From Mycobacterium aquaticum (lineage in GTDB: Bacteria; Actinomycetota; Actinomycetes; Mycobacteriales; Mycobacteriaceae), in NCBI RefSeq assembly GCF_002086485.1, contig NZ_MVHF01000004.1, positions 62,001 to 126,000 of the forward strand: DNA of 64,000 nucleotides, read 5' to 3'. Position 1 is the stretch's first letter. Each line of letters opens with the position of its first letter. The notes beneath the pieces were generated by a model. The model was not told the origin of the DNA, did no database searches, and saw only the letters and a list, made by a program, of their open reading frames with translations. Shown here one piece after another: positions 41,010 through 50,665 of this stretch. Both the position numbers and the translations under genes were made by a program.

Positions 41010-41843
41010 TTACGACTTGAGCAGGTTGCCCGCGTCGATGACGTGGGCGTGGCCGGTGACGTAGCGGGCCGCGTCGGATACCAGGTACAGCACGCCGTCG
41101 CTGACGTCCTGGGGTGTCATCCATGGGATTGGCAGCAGGTTGACACCCTTGAACACGTCGATGACGTCCTTGCGGGTCGGATGCTCCAGATCCGGCCGGA
41201 ACAGTCCCCACACGAACTGGTTGCCGATCATGTCGGTGTCGACCTGTCCGGGGTTCACGGAGTTCACCCTGATGTTGTATTGCCCGAGCTCCATCGCCAG
41301 TGACTGCACCAGTCCGTTCACCCCGAACTTCGACGCGGTGTAGGCCGCGATGTTGGGATGCCCCTTGATGCCGTCCGCGGAACCGGTCATCACGATCGAG
41401 CCGCCTGTGCCCTGCTCGATCAGAGTGGGGATGGCCGCCCGGACGGTGTTCCAGACCCCGGTCAAGTTGATGTCGAGCATCTCGCGCCACGCCTCCTCGG
41501 TGATCTCCCACGCCAGACCACCCGCACAGATGCCGGCGTTCGCGACCACAATGTCGACGCGCCCAAAATGGCTGATGCCGTCGTCGAAGACGCGCCTGAC
41601 GGCTTCGAAGTCGCGGACGTCGGCGATGTCGGCCACGACCTTGCGCCCGGTCTCCTCGATGAGCTCACGTGTCTGTGCCAGGTCCTGGGGCGTCGAGCCG
41701 GGATACGGCGTCGATGAAGGCTTGGCGCACAAGTCAAACCCGATGATGTCGGCACCCTCGCGGGCCAGCGTAAGCGCGTGTGAACGCCCCTGGCCGCGGG
41801 CGATGCCACTGATGAATGCGACCTTGCCGTCGAGTTGTCCCAT
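41010..41843 (-). CDS. Mycofactocin-coupled SDR-family oxidoreductase
   Basis: A 277-residue short-chain dehydrogenase. The cofactor motif is S-G-I-A-R-G-Q-G-R-S-H-A (residues 12-23). The RGQGRSHA signature is typical of mycofactocin-coupled SDRs that hold NAD tightly and are re-oxidised by mycofactocin. NAG (near 100), a Ser in the catalytic strand and Y-T-A-S-K complete the active site. An insert after the second strand (FDLCAKPSSTPYPGSTPQDL) is also characteristic. It likely oxidises an alcohol. It is transcribed away from the HisD-led operon, with a shared regulatory region between. Confidence 0.85.
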   Translation of the reverse strand: MGQLDGKVAFISGIARGQGRSHALTLAREGADIIGFDLCAKPSSTPYPGSTPQDLAQTRELIEETGRKVVADIADVRDFEAVRRVFDDGISHFGRVDIVVANAGICAGGLAWEITEEAWREMLDINLTGVWNTVRAAIPTLIEQGTGGSIVMTGSADGIKGHPNIAAYTASKFGVNGLVQSLAMELGQYNIRVNSVNPGQVDTDMIGNQFVWGLFRPDLEHPTRKDVIDVFKGVNLLPIPWMTPQDVSDGVLYLVSDAARYVTGHAHVIDAGNLLKS

Positions 41844-41956
41844 GGTGGCTCCTTTTTCGGTGGTTCTGACCTTCGCGTCCGTGGCGGACCCTGTGAGCCG
41901 GGTCGCCCTGGACGCCGTTCCGAAATGGTCCGCCCAGTGGGAGTCGCTCCGTAAGA

Positions 41957-42038
41957 CACACGGTGTGACCGTTTCACCGCCACCGGGGACACAGAACGTG
42001 TCGCTGGCTGGCCGACCGGGGATACACGAAATGTGTTC
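41957..42038. promoter_or_regulatory. Inverted-repeat operators between the SDR gene and Block I
   Basis: The 300-base divergent gap holds GACAC-N5-GTGTC at 41988-42002, ACAC-N5-GTGT inside 42021-42038, and CACACGGTGTG at 41957-41967. The first two share the upstream text CCGGGGA. The arrangement suggests a dimeric repressor or activator that controls both directions. No regulator family can be named from this. Confidence 0.5.
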
Positions 42039-42143
42039 TCGGAACTCGACATTGTTCCCGCGATGAGTCTCCCGACGTCCGCGGGACTCGTGAATGCTCG
42101 TCTGGTAACTGGTCCGTGTCTCTCACGTGGAGGAGCAACTTCA

Positions 42144-43466
42144 ATGGCAACGGTTGTCAAGGGCGCTACGGGTGCGTCGGCGCAGAGGTCAAGTGATCCA
42201 GCCGTCGTCGACGCCGTTTCCGACGTCATCGCCGAGATCAGGGCGAAAGGCGACAGCGCAGTCCGGCGGTACTCCGAGAAATTCGACCGGTGGGCCCCCG
42301 CGTCCTTTCGACTGAGCGACGACGAGGTCCGCGGCATCGTGGCCTCGGTACCCGAGACGGTGCTGGACGATCTGCGCTTCGCGCAGAACCAGATTCGCAC
42401 CTTCGCCGAAGCACAGCGGGAATCGATGCGCGACGTCGAGATCGAGACTCTCCCCGGGGTCTTCCTCGGTCACCGCAATGTGCCCATCGAGGCCGCGGGC
42501 GCTTACGTGCCGGGTGGCCGCTACCCGTTGACGGCGTCGGCTCACATGACCGTGCTGACCGCCAAGGTCGCCGGAGTGGAGCGCGTCGCGGCGACCACTC
42601 CACCCAGCGACGGCGGTGCACCGCCCATCAGCGTGGCTGCGATGCACCTTGCAGGCGCAGACGAGATCTACGTCCTGGGAGGGGTGCAAGCCATCGCCGC
42701 ATTGGCGTTGGGCACGGAAACCATCGATCCGGTGTCGATTCTCACGGGCCCCGGCAACGCATACGTCGCCGAGGCCAAACGCCAACTGTTCGGCGAGGTC
42801 GGCATCGACCTGTTCGCCGGGCCCACCGAGACCCTCATCGTCGCCGACCAACACGCTGACCCCTTCACCATCGCCGTCGACCTGCTGAGCCAAGCCGAAC
42901 ACGGGCCCGACTCGCCGTGTGTGCTCATCACCACCTCCGATGGCGTGGCACGCGATGTCCTCAACCACATCGAAGCGCTGCTGCCCGGTCTGCAGACCAA
43001 CGCGGTCGCCGGACCGGCGTGGCGGGATCACGGCGAAGTGCATCTCGTAGACACCGTCGAGGAGGCCTACGAGCTCGCCGACCGGTTCGCTTCGGAGCAC
43101 GTCCAGATCCTCACCGCGGATCCACGGCAGGCGCTTGGACACATGCGCAACTACGGTGCGCTGTTCCTGGGCGAGGGAACGTGTGTTCCATACGGCGACA
43201 AGGTGATCGGGACCAATCACGTGCTGCCCACACTGGGCGCGGCGCGCTACACAGGCGGCCTGTGGGTCGGCAAGTTCTTGAAGACGCTGACCTATCAAGA
43301 GGTGCGTGACACCGCTTCGAGTGCACGCATCGGCGAGATCTGCGGACGACTGTCACGGCTGGAGCGGTTCGAGGGGCACGCACGTTCGGGGGATCTGCGC
43401 GCCGCGCGCTTCGGCGGGGTACCGATGAACTGGGCGGAGCTGCCCGCCGAGTCGGGGGCGTCATGA
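42144..43466 (+). CDS. HisD-family dehydrogenase (alcohol to acid type), not histidine biosynthesis
   Basis: A 440-residue HisD-fold protein. The zinc ligands of histidinol dehydrogenase are all present (Gln250 and His253 in QAEH, Asp352 in YGDKV, His412 in EGHAR), as is the catalytic Glu318-His319 (SEHVQI). Such enzymes oxidise an alcohol through the aldehyde to the acid with two NAD+. The gene heads a catabolic operon, away from any his genes. Paralogues of this kind in other bacteria act on other polyols or sulfonated diols (for example HpsN-like sulfopropanediol dehydrogenase), so histidinol is unlikely. I chose the ATG at 42144, with GGAGG 11 bases upstream; longer frames lack a ribosome-binding site. 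The stop overlaps the next start. Confidence 0.75.
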   Translation: MATVVKGATGASAQRSSDPAVVDAVSDVIAEIRAKGDSAVRRYSEKFDRWAPASFRLSDDEVRGIVASVPETVLDDLRFAQNQIRTFAEAQRESMRDVEIETLPGVFLGHRNVPIEAAGAYVPGGRYPLTASAHMTVLTAKVAGVERVAATTPPSDGGAPPISVAAMHLAGADEIYVLGGVQAIAALALGTETIDPVSILTGPGNAYVAEAKRQLFGEVGIDLFAGPTETLIVADQHADPFTIAVDLLSQAEHGPDSPCVLITTSDGVARDVLNHIEALLPGLQTNAVAGPAWRDHGEVHLVDTVEEAYELADRFASEHVQILTADPRQALGHMRNYGALFLGEGTCVPYGDKVIGTNHVLPTLGAARYTGGLWVGKFLKTLTYQEVRDTASSARIGEICGRLSRLERFEGHARSGDLRAARFGGVPMNWAELPAESGAS

Positions 43467-44890
43467 CTCGCGTCGAGCACGACCTGCTGGGCGACCGGGA
43501 ATTACCCGATCACGCCTACTACGGCATCCACACGCTGCGCGCACTGGAAAACTTCCCCATCACCGGCGTCGCGCTGTCCAGCCACGCGGATCTGGTGACG
43601 GCGTTGGTCGCGATCAAGGAAGCTGCGGCACTGGCGAATTCGGAACTGGGTCTGGTAGGAGAACGCGAAGCCGACGCGATCGTGCGGGCGTGCCGCGAGA
43701 TCCGCGGTGGGGCGTTGCGCGAGCATTTCGTGGTGGACGTCGTCCAGGGTGGCGCCGGCACGTCAACCAACATGAACGCCAACGAGGTCATCGCCAACCG
43801 AGCCCTCGAGCTGCTGGGCCACGAGCGCGGCCACTACGAGAATCTGCACCCCCTGGAACACGTCAACCGCAGCCAGAGCACGAATGACGTGTATCCCACT
43901 GCCATCAAGGCCGGTCTGCACCAAGGTCTTTCGCGACTTGCGGACGCCATGTCGGCACTGGCCGGCGCCTTTTCGGACAAGTCGATCGAGTTCGCCGACA
44001 TCCTGAAGGTCGGACGCACACAGCTTCAGGACGCTGTGCCGATGACGCTGGGGCAGGAGGTGGCGACATACGCGGTCATGCTGCTGGAGGACGTTGAGCG
44101 GCTGAAGGAAGCGGCGGCGCTGATCACCGAGATCAACCTCGGAGGGACCGCGATCGGCACCGGTGTCAACACCCACCCCCGCTACGCGGGCCGGGTGCGC
44201 GATCACCTCGCCGCGATCACGGGCATCGAGGTCTGCACGGCATCGGATCTCATCGAAGCCACCCAAGATGTCGGTGCGTTCGTTCAGGTTTCGGGTGTGC
44301 TCAAACGCGCTGCGGTAAAGCTGTCGAAGATCTGCAACGACCTGCGGCTACTGTCCTCGGGCCCCAGGGCCGGATTTGGCGAACTGAATCTCCCTGCGGT
44401 GCAGGCTGGTTCGTCGATCATGCCGGGCAAGGTCAACCCCGTCATACCCGAGGTGGTCAACCAGATCGCTTTCCGGGTCATCGGCAACGACCTCGTCGTG
44501 ACGATGGCCGCCGAAGGGGGCCAACTCCAGCTCAACGCCTTCGAGCCGATCATCGCGCACAGCCTGTTCGAGACCGTCGAACTGCTCACGCGCGGCTGCA
44601 CGGTGCTCCGCGAGCGCTGTGTAGTGGGTATCACGGCCAACCTCGATCGCCTGGCTGAGTCGGTGACGAACTCCATCGGCATCGCCACGGCGCTCAACCC
44701 GCACATCGGATACGCGGCAGCCAGCCGACTGGCGGCCGACGCGCTCGCGCAGGGACGAACGGTCAGAGATCTGGCGCTGGAACGGGGGCTTGTATCGGCA
44801 GAGCATCTGGCGGCGATCCTGAGTCCGCACAGCCTCGTCCGGGCAGCCACGCCGGCGTCTTCACCCGGGATGGCGGGAGGTCACGCATGA
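43463..44890 (+). CDS. Aspartase/fumarase-superfamily lyase (aspartate ammonia-lyase-like)
   Basis: A 475-residue member of the aspartase/fumarase family. It opens with H-D-L-L-G-D-R-E-L-P, and has the G-G-A-G-T-S-T-N-M-N-A-N-E motif (near residue 98), the HVNRSQSTND motif and the signature loop G-S-S-I-M-P-G-K-V-N-P (residues 316-326) with the catalytic Ser. The family releases fumarate by C-N or C-O elimination. In a catabolic operon the substrate may be an N-substituted aspartate rather than aspartate itself. It overlaps HisD and the GMC gene by four bases each, so the three are translationally coupled. Confidence 0.82.
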   Translation: MTRVEHDLLGDRELPDHAYYGIHTLRALENFPITGVALSSHADLVTALVAIKEAAALANSELGLVGEREADAIVRACREIRGGALREHFVVDVVQGGAGTSTNMNANEVIANRALELLGHERGHYENLHPLEHVNRSQSTNDVYPTAIKAGLHQGLSRLADAMSALAGAFSDKSIEFADILKVGRTQLQDAVPMTLGQEVATYAVMLLEDVERLKEAAALITEINLGGTAIGTGVNTHPRYAGRVRDHLAAITGIEVCTASDLIEATQDVGAFVQVSGVLKRAAVKLSKICNDLRLLSSGPRAGFGELNLPAVQAGSSIMPGKVNPVIPEVVNQIAFRVIGNDLVVTMAAEGGQLQLNAFEPIIAHSLFETVELLTRGCTVLRERCVVGITANLDRLAESVTNSIGIATALNPHIGYAAASRLAADALAQGRTVRDLALERGLVSAEHLAAILSPHSLVRAATPASSPGMAGGHA

Positions 44891-46491
44891 CCACGTCGAC
44901 TCCACACAGCGTCGACCGCCCCACGCGCGGCCACTACGACGTCGTCATCGTCGGAAGCGGCATGGGTGGGGGCACGCTGGCCTACGCGCTCAAGGACTCC
45001 GGTCTGGCTGTCCTGCTCGTCGAACGCGGTGACTTCCTGCCGCAGGAGCCCGAGAATTGGGATCCGCAAGCAGTTTTCGTCGACGGCCGATACAAGAATG
45101 CCGAGCAGTGGTACGACGCGAGCGATGGCGCCCCCTTCCGCCCCGGCACCTACTACTACGTAGGGGGCAACACCAAGTTCTACGGTGCTTCGCTTGTCCG
45201 GTTCCGCCGCGAGGACTTCCAGCAAACAGACCTTGCCGAGGGGCAGTCGCCGGCCTGGCCCGTCAACTATGACGACCTCGCGCCCCACTATGCCGTCGCG
45301 GAGAGCCTCTATCGCGTCCACGGCGACCTCGACGATCCCACGCTGGCCCGGACCGAGCCCTTCCCGTTCCCCGCCCTCGAACATGAGGACGCCGTCGCGC
45401 GAATGGCCACAGGTCTGCGCGACCTTGGGTTGACGCCCTCGCATGTGTCCCTCGGGGTCGACCTGCGCCAGGGCGGCGGGTGCATCAAATGCGCCACGTG
45501 CGACGGATTCCCGTGTCGCGTCCTGGCCAAAGCAGACGCCGACGTATGCGGAGTCCGGCCCGCCGTCGCCTCGGGAGCGGTGGAACTGCTGACCAACGCC
45601 TACGTCGCGCGCATCACGACCGATGCGGCAGGCCTGCGCGCCACGGGCATCGAATACCGGATGGGGGAGCAGTCCCACACCGTGTCCGCCAACACCGTCG
45701 TGGTGTCGTGCGGTGCGGTGAACTCCGCGGCCCTGCTGCTGCGCTCAGCCAATGACCGGCACCCCACTGGGCTGGCCAACTCATCGGATCAGGTGGGCCG
45801 GAACTACATGGTGCACAACAACTCGATCGTGGTCGCCATCAACCCACTGCGCCGCAACAAGGCGACGTTCCAGAAGACGATGTACGTCAACGATTACTAC
45901 CTCAAGGGCACCGAGGACCACCCGTACCCGCTGGGGCACGTCCAGCTCATCGGAAAGCTGCAGGGTGCCATGATCAGGGGCCAGCGGCCCCACCTGCCGA
46001 TGTGGGCGCTCAACGCCGCCACCAGGCGCAGCATCGACTGGTGGCTGTTCAGTGAAGACCTGCCTGATCCCGAGAACCGCGTGACATTGCGCGCCGACGG
46101 CGCGATCCAGGTCGCCTGGACACCGAACAACGTCTCCACTCACCGGGTGCTGGTGCGCGAAATGCGCAGGCTGGTACGCAAACTCGGCTACCCGATCGTG
46201 GTCAGCGAGTCGCCGGGCATCGACGTGAATTCTCATCAGGCCGGCACGGCGCGTGCGGGCCTGGATCCCACCAACTCGGTGCTCGACCCCGACTGCCGCG
46301 CGCACGACATCGACAACCTGTTCGTCGTCGACTCCGCGTTCTTTCCCTCCCTGCCGGTGATGAACCCCGCGTTGACGATCGCGGCCAACGCCCTGCGCGT
46401 CGCGCCGGTGATCGCCGAGACCGCACGACGTAGCGCATCCGCAGATGCGCGCCCCGCCCCGCTAGCCGCACGTACGAAGGAAGTGTCATGA
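44887..46491 (+). CDS. GMC-family flavin oxidoreductase
   Basis: A 534-residue glucose-methanol-choline oxidoreductase. The FAD-binding motif is VVIVGSGMGGG (residues 19-29). A cysteine-rich loop, C-I-K-C-A-T-C-D-G-F-P-C, near residue 200 and the C-terminal N-S-H-Q-A-G-T plus N-P-A-L-T-I pair mark the active site. The cysteine cluster is seen in subfamilies linked to sugar or polyol dehydrogenation. The likely role is oxidation of a ring or sugar hydroxyl; the electron acceptor is unknown. It overlaps the lyase gene before it and the ThDP gene after it. Confidence 0.82.
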   Translation: MTTSTPHSVDRPTRGHYDVVIVGSGMGGGTLAYALKDSGLAVLLVERGDFLPQEPENWDPQAVFVDGRYKNAEQWYDASDGAPFRPGTYYYVGGNTKFYGASLVRFRREDFQQTDLAEGQSPAWPVNYDDLAPHYAVAESLYRVHGDLDDPTLARTEPFPFPALEHEDAVARMATGLRDLGLTPSHVSLGVDLRQGGGCIKCATCDGFPCRVLAKADADVCGVRPAVASGAVELLTNAYVARITTDAAGLRATGIEYRMGEQSHTVSANTVVVSCGAVNSAALLLRSANDRHPTGLANSSDQVGRNYMVHNNSIVVAINPLRRNKATFQKTMYVNDYYLKGTEDHPYPLGHVQLIGKLQGAMIRGQRPHLPMWALNAATRRSIDWWLFSEDLPDPENRVTLRADGAIQVAWTPNNVSTHRVLVREMRRLVRKLGYPIVVSESPGIDVNSHQAGTARAGLDPTNSVLDPDCRAHDIDNLFVVDSAFFPSLPVMNPALTIAANALRVAPVIAETARRSASADARPAPLAARTKEVS

Positions 46492-48287
46492 CAACGCAGA
46501 AGCTCACCGGCGGCCAGATGGTCGTCGACGTCCTCATCCGCAACGGTGTCGAGAAGGTTTTCGCCATCCCCGGCCACGGCAACACCGCCCTCCTGGACGC
46601 GTTCGTCGACCGCGCCGACGAGATCGAGGTCATCCCTGCCATTCACGAGCAGGGCGCGGCGCACATGGCCGACGGGTATTACCGGTCCTCGGGCAAGGTC
46701 GCCGCGGTGTGCACCTCTATCGGGCCCGGTGCGACCAACACGCTGACGGGACTGGCGACCGCATTCGTCGACTCGCAGCCGATGCTGCTGCTGACCGGCG
46801 CGGTGCACACGTATATGGAGAACCACGGTGTGCTGCAGGAGCTGGATCGCCCACATGGCAACAACTTCCCGCGCATGGCCGAACCGGTCGTCAAGCGCTG
46901 GTGGCAGCCCAACCGGGTCGAATCGATCCCCACCGCGCTGGAGCAGGCGTTCAACACCATGCTGGAAGGTCGCCGCGGGCCGGTGCTCGTCGACATTCCC
47001 CAAGATCTGCAGGCCGAGTACGGCGAGTACACCCCCTCGACCGGGACGCGCCGCGCGCGCCACAGCGCTACCGGCGATCCGCAGGCGGTTCAGGCCGCCG
47101 CCGAGCTTCTGGCCGGTGCCAAGAGGCCCGTCATCCTCGCCGGCGGTGGGGTCATCGCCGCGGAGGCGAGTGCCGAACTGCTGGCGGTCGCGGAGCACCT
47201 CGGTGCGCCGGTGACCCACTCTTTCCAGGGCAAGGGCGCGTTCCCCGCCGATCACGACCTCTACGCGTGGCCGTGTGGTGACATGGGTTCCATCCCCGGT
47301 AACGGCGTCACCCGCACCGCCGACGTGATCCTGGCCGTGGGGTGCCGCTTCAGCGACCGCATCACCTCGTCGTACCGGCCCGGTGTCACGTTCAGCATCC
47401 CCGACACGAAGCTGGTGCAGATCGACATCGACGGTTTCGAGATCGGCCGTAACTACCCGGTCGACGTCGGCGTGGTCGGTGACGCCAAGTCCACGCTGAC
47501 CGCACTGCGGGAGGCGCTCGCCGCGATCGAATCTGCGCGGGATTACCGCACCACGGAGTACTTCGCCGAACTCCAGGATCTCAAGGCACAGTGGGACGAG
47601 CACCTGCGGCCGATGCGCACGACCGACTATCTGCCGATGACGAACTCGCGTGCGATGGTCGAGATCCGCAAGGCGCTGCCGCGTGAGGGCGTTCTTGTGA
47701 CCGACTCGAGCAACCCGGCGAACCAGGCGTTCAACGAGTTCCCCATATACGAACCGCGCACCAACATCGTCGCCGGAGGGTTTTCCGGGATCGGGTTCGG
47801 AGTACCCGCCGCCATCGGCGCGCAGATCGGCACCCCCGACAGTCCGGTGCTGGCCTTGGTCGGTGACGGTGCCTTCCTGCAGACGGGCACCGAGCTTGCC
47901 GCCGCGGTGATGCAGAACGTGCCGTTGACCATCGTCGTGCTCAACAACGGCGGCTGGGAGGCGATCAAGGACCTGCAGATCAACCTGTTCGGCGCAGAAC
48001 GCGAGATCGTCTCGGGCTGGACCACTCCGGACGGGAAGCCATACTTCGCCAACATCGCAGAGTTCGCCCGCTCGCTCGGGGCGACCGCCGAACGCGTGGA
48101 GGATCCAGCCGAGCTCGAAGCCGCGGTGCGCCGCGCCATCGCGACGCCGGCGCCGGTGGTCGTCGAGGTGATCAGCGCCCGCGAACTGCCGTGGACGGAG
48201 ATGCACCCGACGGGCTGGTGGGACATCACGGTTCCCGCGTACCACGGCGAGGTCCGCGACGACTACGTCGCCAAGCGCGGGTTCTGA
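46488..48287 (+). CDS. Thiamine-diphosphate-dependent enzyme, acetolactate-synthase/IolD-like (ThDP-1)
   Basis: A 599-residue ThDP enzyme with three domains. The activating Glu54 is in I-H-E-Q-G-A-A-H. The ThDP/Mg site is Gly-Asp-Gly (459-461) followed after 24 residues by Asn-Asn (486-487). The FAD-type middle domain has K-G-A-F-P-A-D-H. The C-terminus carries T-G-W-W-D-I-T-V-P-A-Y-H, shared with the second ThDP enzyme here and recalling the Trp-Trp segment of IolD-type ring-cleaving hydrolases. It probably decarboxylates a 2-oxo acid or cleaves a C-C bond next to a carbonyl. True acetolactate synthase is unlikely: there is no small subunit and the context is catabolic. Confidence 0.8.
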   Translation: MTTQKLTGGQMVVDVLIRNGVEKVFAIPGHGNTALLDAFVDRADEIEVIPAIHEQGAAHMADGYYRSSGKVAAVCTSIGPGATNTLTGLATAFVDSQPMLLLTGAVHTYMENHGVLQELDRPHGNNFPRMAEPVVKRWWQPNRVESIPTALEQAFNTMLEGRRGPVLVDIPQDLQAEYGEYTPSTGTRRARHSATGDPQAVQAAAELLAGAKRPVILAGGGVIAAEASAELLAVAEHLGAPVTHSFQGKGAFPADHDLYAWPCGDMGSIPGNGVTRTADVILAVGCRFSDRITSSYRPGVTFSIPDTKLVQIDIDGFEIGRNYPVDVGVVGDAKSTLTALREALAAIESARDYRTTEYFAELQDLKAQWDEHLRPMRTTDYLPMTNSRAMVEIRKALPREGVLVTDSSNPANQAFNEFPIYEPRTNIVAGGFSGIGFGVPAAIGAQIGTPDSPVLALVGDGAFLQTGTELAAAVMQNVPLTIVVLNNGGWEAIKDLQINLFGAEREIVSGWTTPDGKPYFANIAEFARSLGATAERVEDPAELEAAVRRAIATPAPVVVEVISARELPWTEMHPTGWWDITVPAYHGEVRDDYVAKRGF

Positions 48288-48323
48288 CGGCATCACGGGA
48301 AGCAGCCGCACCGAAGGAGATTC

Positions 48324-49370
48324 ATGATGACCACGCCGCGCATCACCTGGGGCCTGATCGGCGCCAGCGACATCGCCGAGACGCGCATGATCCCCGCCAT
48401 GCGCCGACTCGGTCACAACGTGGCCGGCCTCGCCAGCGGAGACGCCGATCACGCGGCACGGTTCGCGGCTCGCAACGAAATACCCAACGGCACAGGTGAG
48501 TTCGGCATCGAAGAGTTACTCGACGATCGGGGGATCGACGCGGTCTACATCTCCAGCACGAACGCACGGCACCTTGAGCAGGCGTCGGCGGCCGCAGCCG
48601 CGGGTAAGCATGTGCTGTGCGAGAAGCCGGTGGCGGTCGATTTGCAGAGCGCACGGCGGATGACCGCTGCGTGTGCAGCCCACGGCGTCGTGTTGGGGGT
48701 GAACCACCACCTCCCGGCTGCCGGCACGCACCGCGCCGTGCGGGAGCTCGTGCGCGACGGTGCGATCGGTCGCGTGCTGGCGGTCAACGTGCAGCACACG
48801 TCTCTGTTGCCGGAACGGCTGCGCGGGTGGCGACTCGGAGATGAAGACGGCGCCGGGGTGGTTATGGATCTGACCTGTCACGACGCTTCGGTCGTCAACC
48901 CACTTCTGGGGACGCGGGCCCTACGCGCGAGCGCGATCGTGGTACGCCAACACGATTGGGGACCGGGGCGTGCGGAAGACGCCGCCGTGTCGGCGTTGGA
49001 ATACGAGGGCGGTGTCCTCGTACGCTTGCACGACGCGTTCACGACGCCGAATGCGCCGACTCGGCTCGAGGTGTACGGGGACGCCGGCAGCATCGTGGCC
49101 GACGGCGTGATGACGCCGGAACCTGAAGGCACGATCATGCTTCGGGACGCGCGCGGTGAGCGGGAGGTCGACGTCACCGATCGCCGGCATACCTATGACA
49201 TCACGTTGCACCATTTCGCATCCGCTGCCGCGGGCGAGGGCAGCCCTGTCGTCGACGGCCGGGATGCGGCGGACGCCCTCGCAGTCGCACTGGCCGTTCT
49301 CGATTCGGCCCGGTCGGAACGTACCGTTCCCGTCGACTTCTCGCCGATCCGTCTTCTCGAAACCAATTGA
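48324..49370 (+). CDS. Gfo/Idh/MocA-family dehydrogenase
   Basis: A 348-residue NAD(P)-dependent oxidoreductase. The Rossmann motif is G-L-I-G-A-S-D-I-A (residues 10-18). The catalytic Lys is in C-E-K-P-V-A-V-D (near residue 97). H-H in V-N-H-H-L-P and H-D in T-C-H-D-A-S complete the active-site text. Members oxidise or reduce hydroxyls of sugars and cyclitols (inositol 2-dehydrogenase is a member). It lies 36 bases after ThDP-1 with a Shine-Dalgarno (AAGGAG). In this operon, oxidation of a polyol substrate is likely. Confidence 0.82.
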   Translation: MMTTPRITWGLIGASDIAETRMIPAMRRLGHNVAGLASGDADHAARFAARNEIPNGTGEFGIEELLDDRGIDAVYISSTNARHLEQASAAAAAGKHVLCEKPVAVDLQSARRMTAACAAHGVVLGVNHHLPAAGTHRAVRELVRDGAIGRVLAVNVQHTSLLPERLRGWRLGDEDGAGVVMDLTCHDASVVNPLLGTRALRASAIVVRQHDWGPGRAEDAAVSALEYEGGVLVRLHDAFTTPNAPTRLEVYGDAGSIVADGVMTPEPEGTIMLRDARGEREVDVTDRRHTYDITLHHFASAAAGEGSPVVDGRDAADALAVALAVLDSARSERTVPVDFSPIRLLETN

Positions 49371-49439
49371 TCGACAACAGCAATCACAACCCCGCCGCGT
49401 AAGACGCCGGATTCGCCACGGCACGAACGGAGTACAACC

Positions 49440-50594
49440 ATGTCCACCCACATCTCGTTTCCCCGAAACACCCGGATCGGCGGCGGCGCCCTCGACGAGA
49501 TCGCCGAGTTGATAGGAGATCTCGGACTCTCGCGGCCACTGCTGGTCACCGACGCGTACCTGACGTCGACCGGAGCCGCCGACCGCATCCTCGGGTTGCT
49601 CAGGCTGGCCGGCCTGCACCCATGCCTGTTCGACGGCACGGTGCCGGACCCGACGACCGCCTCGCTCGATGACGGTGTCGAGGCCGTCCGGGCCCACCGA
49701 GCCGACTGCGTCATCGGGTTCGGTGGCGGCAGCCCCATGGATTCCGCCAAGGCCCTGGCCGTGCTGGCCGCCAACGGCGGACCGATGCGCCGGTACAAGG
49801 CGCCCACCGACTACCGCGGCGCCGCGCTTCCGGTCATCGCCGTTCCCACCACGGCGGGCAGCGGTTCGGAGGCAACGCAATTCACCGTAATCAGCGACAG
49901 TGATACGGACGAGAAGATGCTGTGCCCCGGGCTGTCCTTCCTGCCTGTAGCGGCGATAGTCGACTACGAGCTGACGATGTCGATGCCGCCGCGCCTGACG
50001 GCCGACACCGGCGTCGACGCGCTGACGCACGCGGTCGAAGCCTACGTCAGCCGAAAGGCCAACCCGATCAGCGATGCGTTGTCCCTCGCAGCGATCAGGC
50101 TGATCTCCAATAACATCCGCCGCGCGTATACGGACGGTTCCGACCGGGGAGCCAGAGAGGCCATGATGATCGCCTCGACGCAGGCTGGAATGTCGTTCTC
50201 CAACTCGAGTGTCGCCCTGGTGCACGGCATGAGTCGGCCGATCGGAGCGCATTTCCATGTGGCACACGGACTGTCCAACGCGATGCTCTTCCCGGCCGTT
50301 ACGGCGTTCTCGATCGCAGGCGCCGAGCAGCGCTACGCTGACTGCGCGCGGGCCAGTGGCTTCACCGACCTCGACGATGCCACTGCCGCGGCACGTTTCG
50401 TCGAGGCCCTCATCGAGCTGTGCGACTACCTCGCAGTGCCGACCCCGGCGAGCTACGGTATCGACCAGCAGCGGTGGACTGAACTCACCCCGCTGATGGC
50501 GCAACAGGCGCTGGCTTCGGGCTCACCGGGCAACAACCCCGTCGTACCCACCGCCGCTCAGATCGAGACGATCTACGCCCGAATGTATGCGTGA
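49440..50594 (+). CDS. Iron-containing alcohol dehydrogenase
   Basis: A 384-residue group III (Fe-dependent) alcohol dehydrogenase. The cofactor site has F-G-G-G-S-P-M-D-S-A-K (residues about 97-107). Metal ligands are in G-V-D-A-L-T-H-A-V-E-A-Y and H-G-M-S-R-P-I-G-A-H-F-H-V-A-H-G (Asp, then three His). It reduces or oxidises a small aldehyde/alcohol with NAD(P). It is the last gene of Block I and probably removes an aldehyde product of the pathway. A 186-base gap follows before the LacI gene. Confidence 0.82.
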   Translation: MSTHISFPRNTRIGGGALDEIAELIGDLGLSRPLLVTDAYLTSTGAADRILGLLRLAGLHPCLFDGTVPDPTTASLDDGVEAVRAHRADCVIGFGGGSPMDSAKALAVLAANGGPMRRYKAPTDYRGAALPVIAVPTTAGSGSEATQFTVISDSDTDEKMLCPGLSFLPVAAIVDYELTMSMPPRLTADTGVDALTHAVEAYVSRKANPISDALSLAAIRLISNNIRRAYTDGSDRGAREAMMIASTQAGMSFSNSSVALVHGMSRPIGAHFHVAHGLSNAMLFPAVTAFSIAGAEQRYADCARASGFTDLDDATAAARFVEALIELCDYLAVPTPASYGIDQQRWTELTPLMAQQALASGSPGNNPVVPTAAQIETIYARMYA

Positions 50595-50665
50595 GAGACC
50601 CGGGCCCCGGTCGCCAGAGGGTGTGATCATTTTCGGCGAGATCGCACGACTGCGTGAGCCATTTA

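Noticed and set aside
42144..43466. Histidine biosynthesis gene hisD
   Set aside because: No other his gene is near; it is the coupled first gene of a catabolic operon. The fold is HisD but the pathway is not.
46236..48452. A 738-codon reverse-strand frame opposite ThDP-1
   Set aside because: It is the antisense shadow of a well-supported ThDP enzyme, rich in Arg, His and Gly, with no family features.
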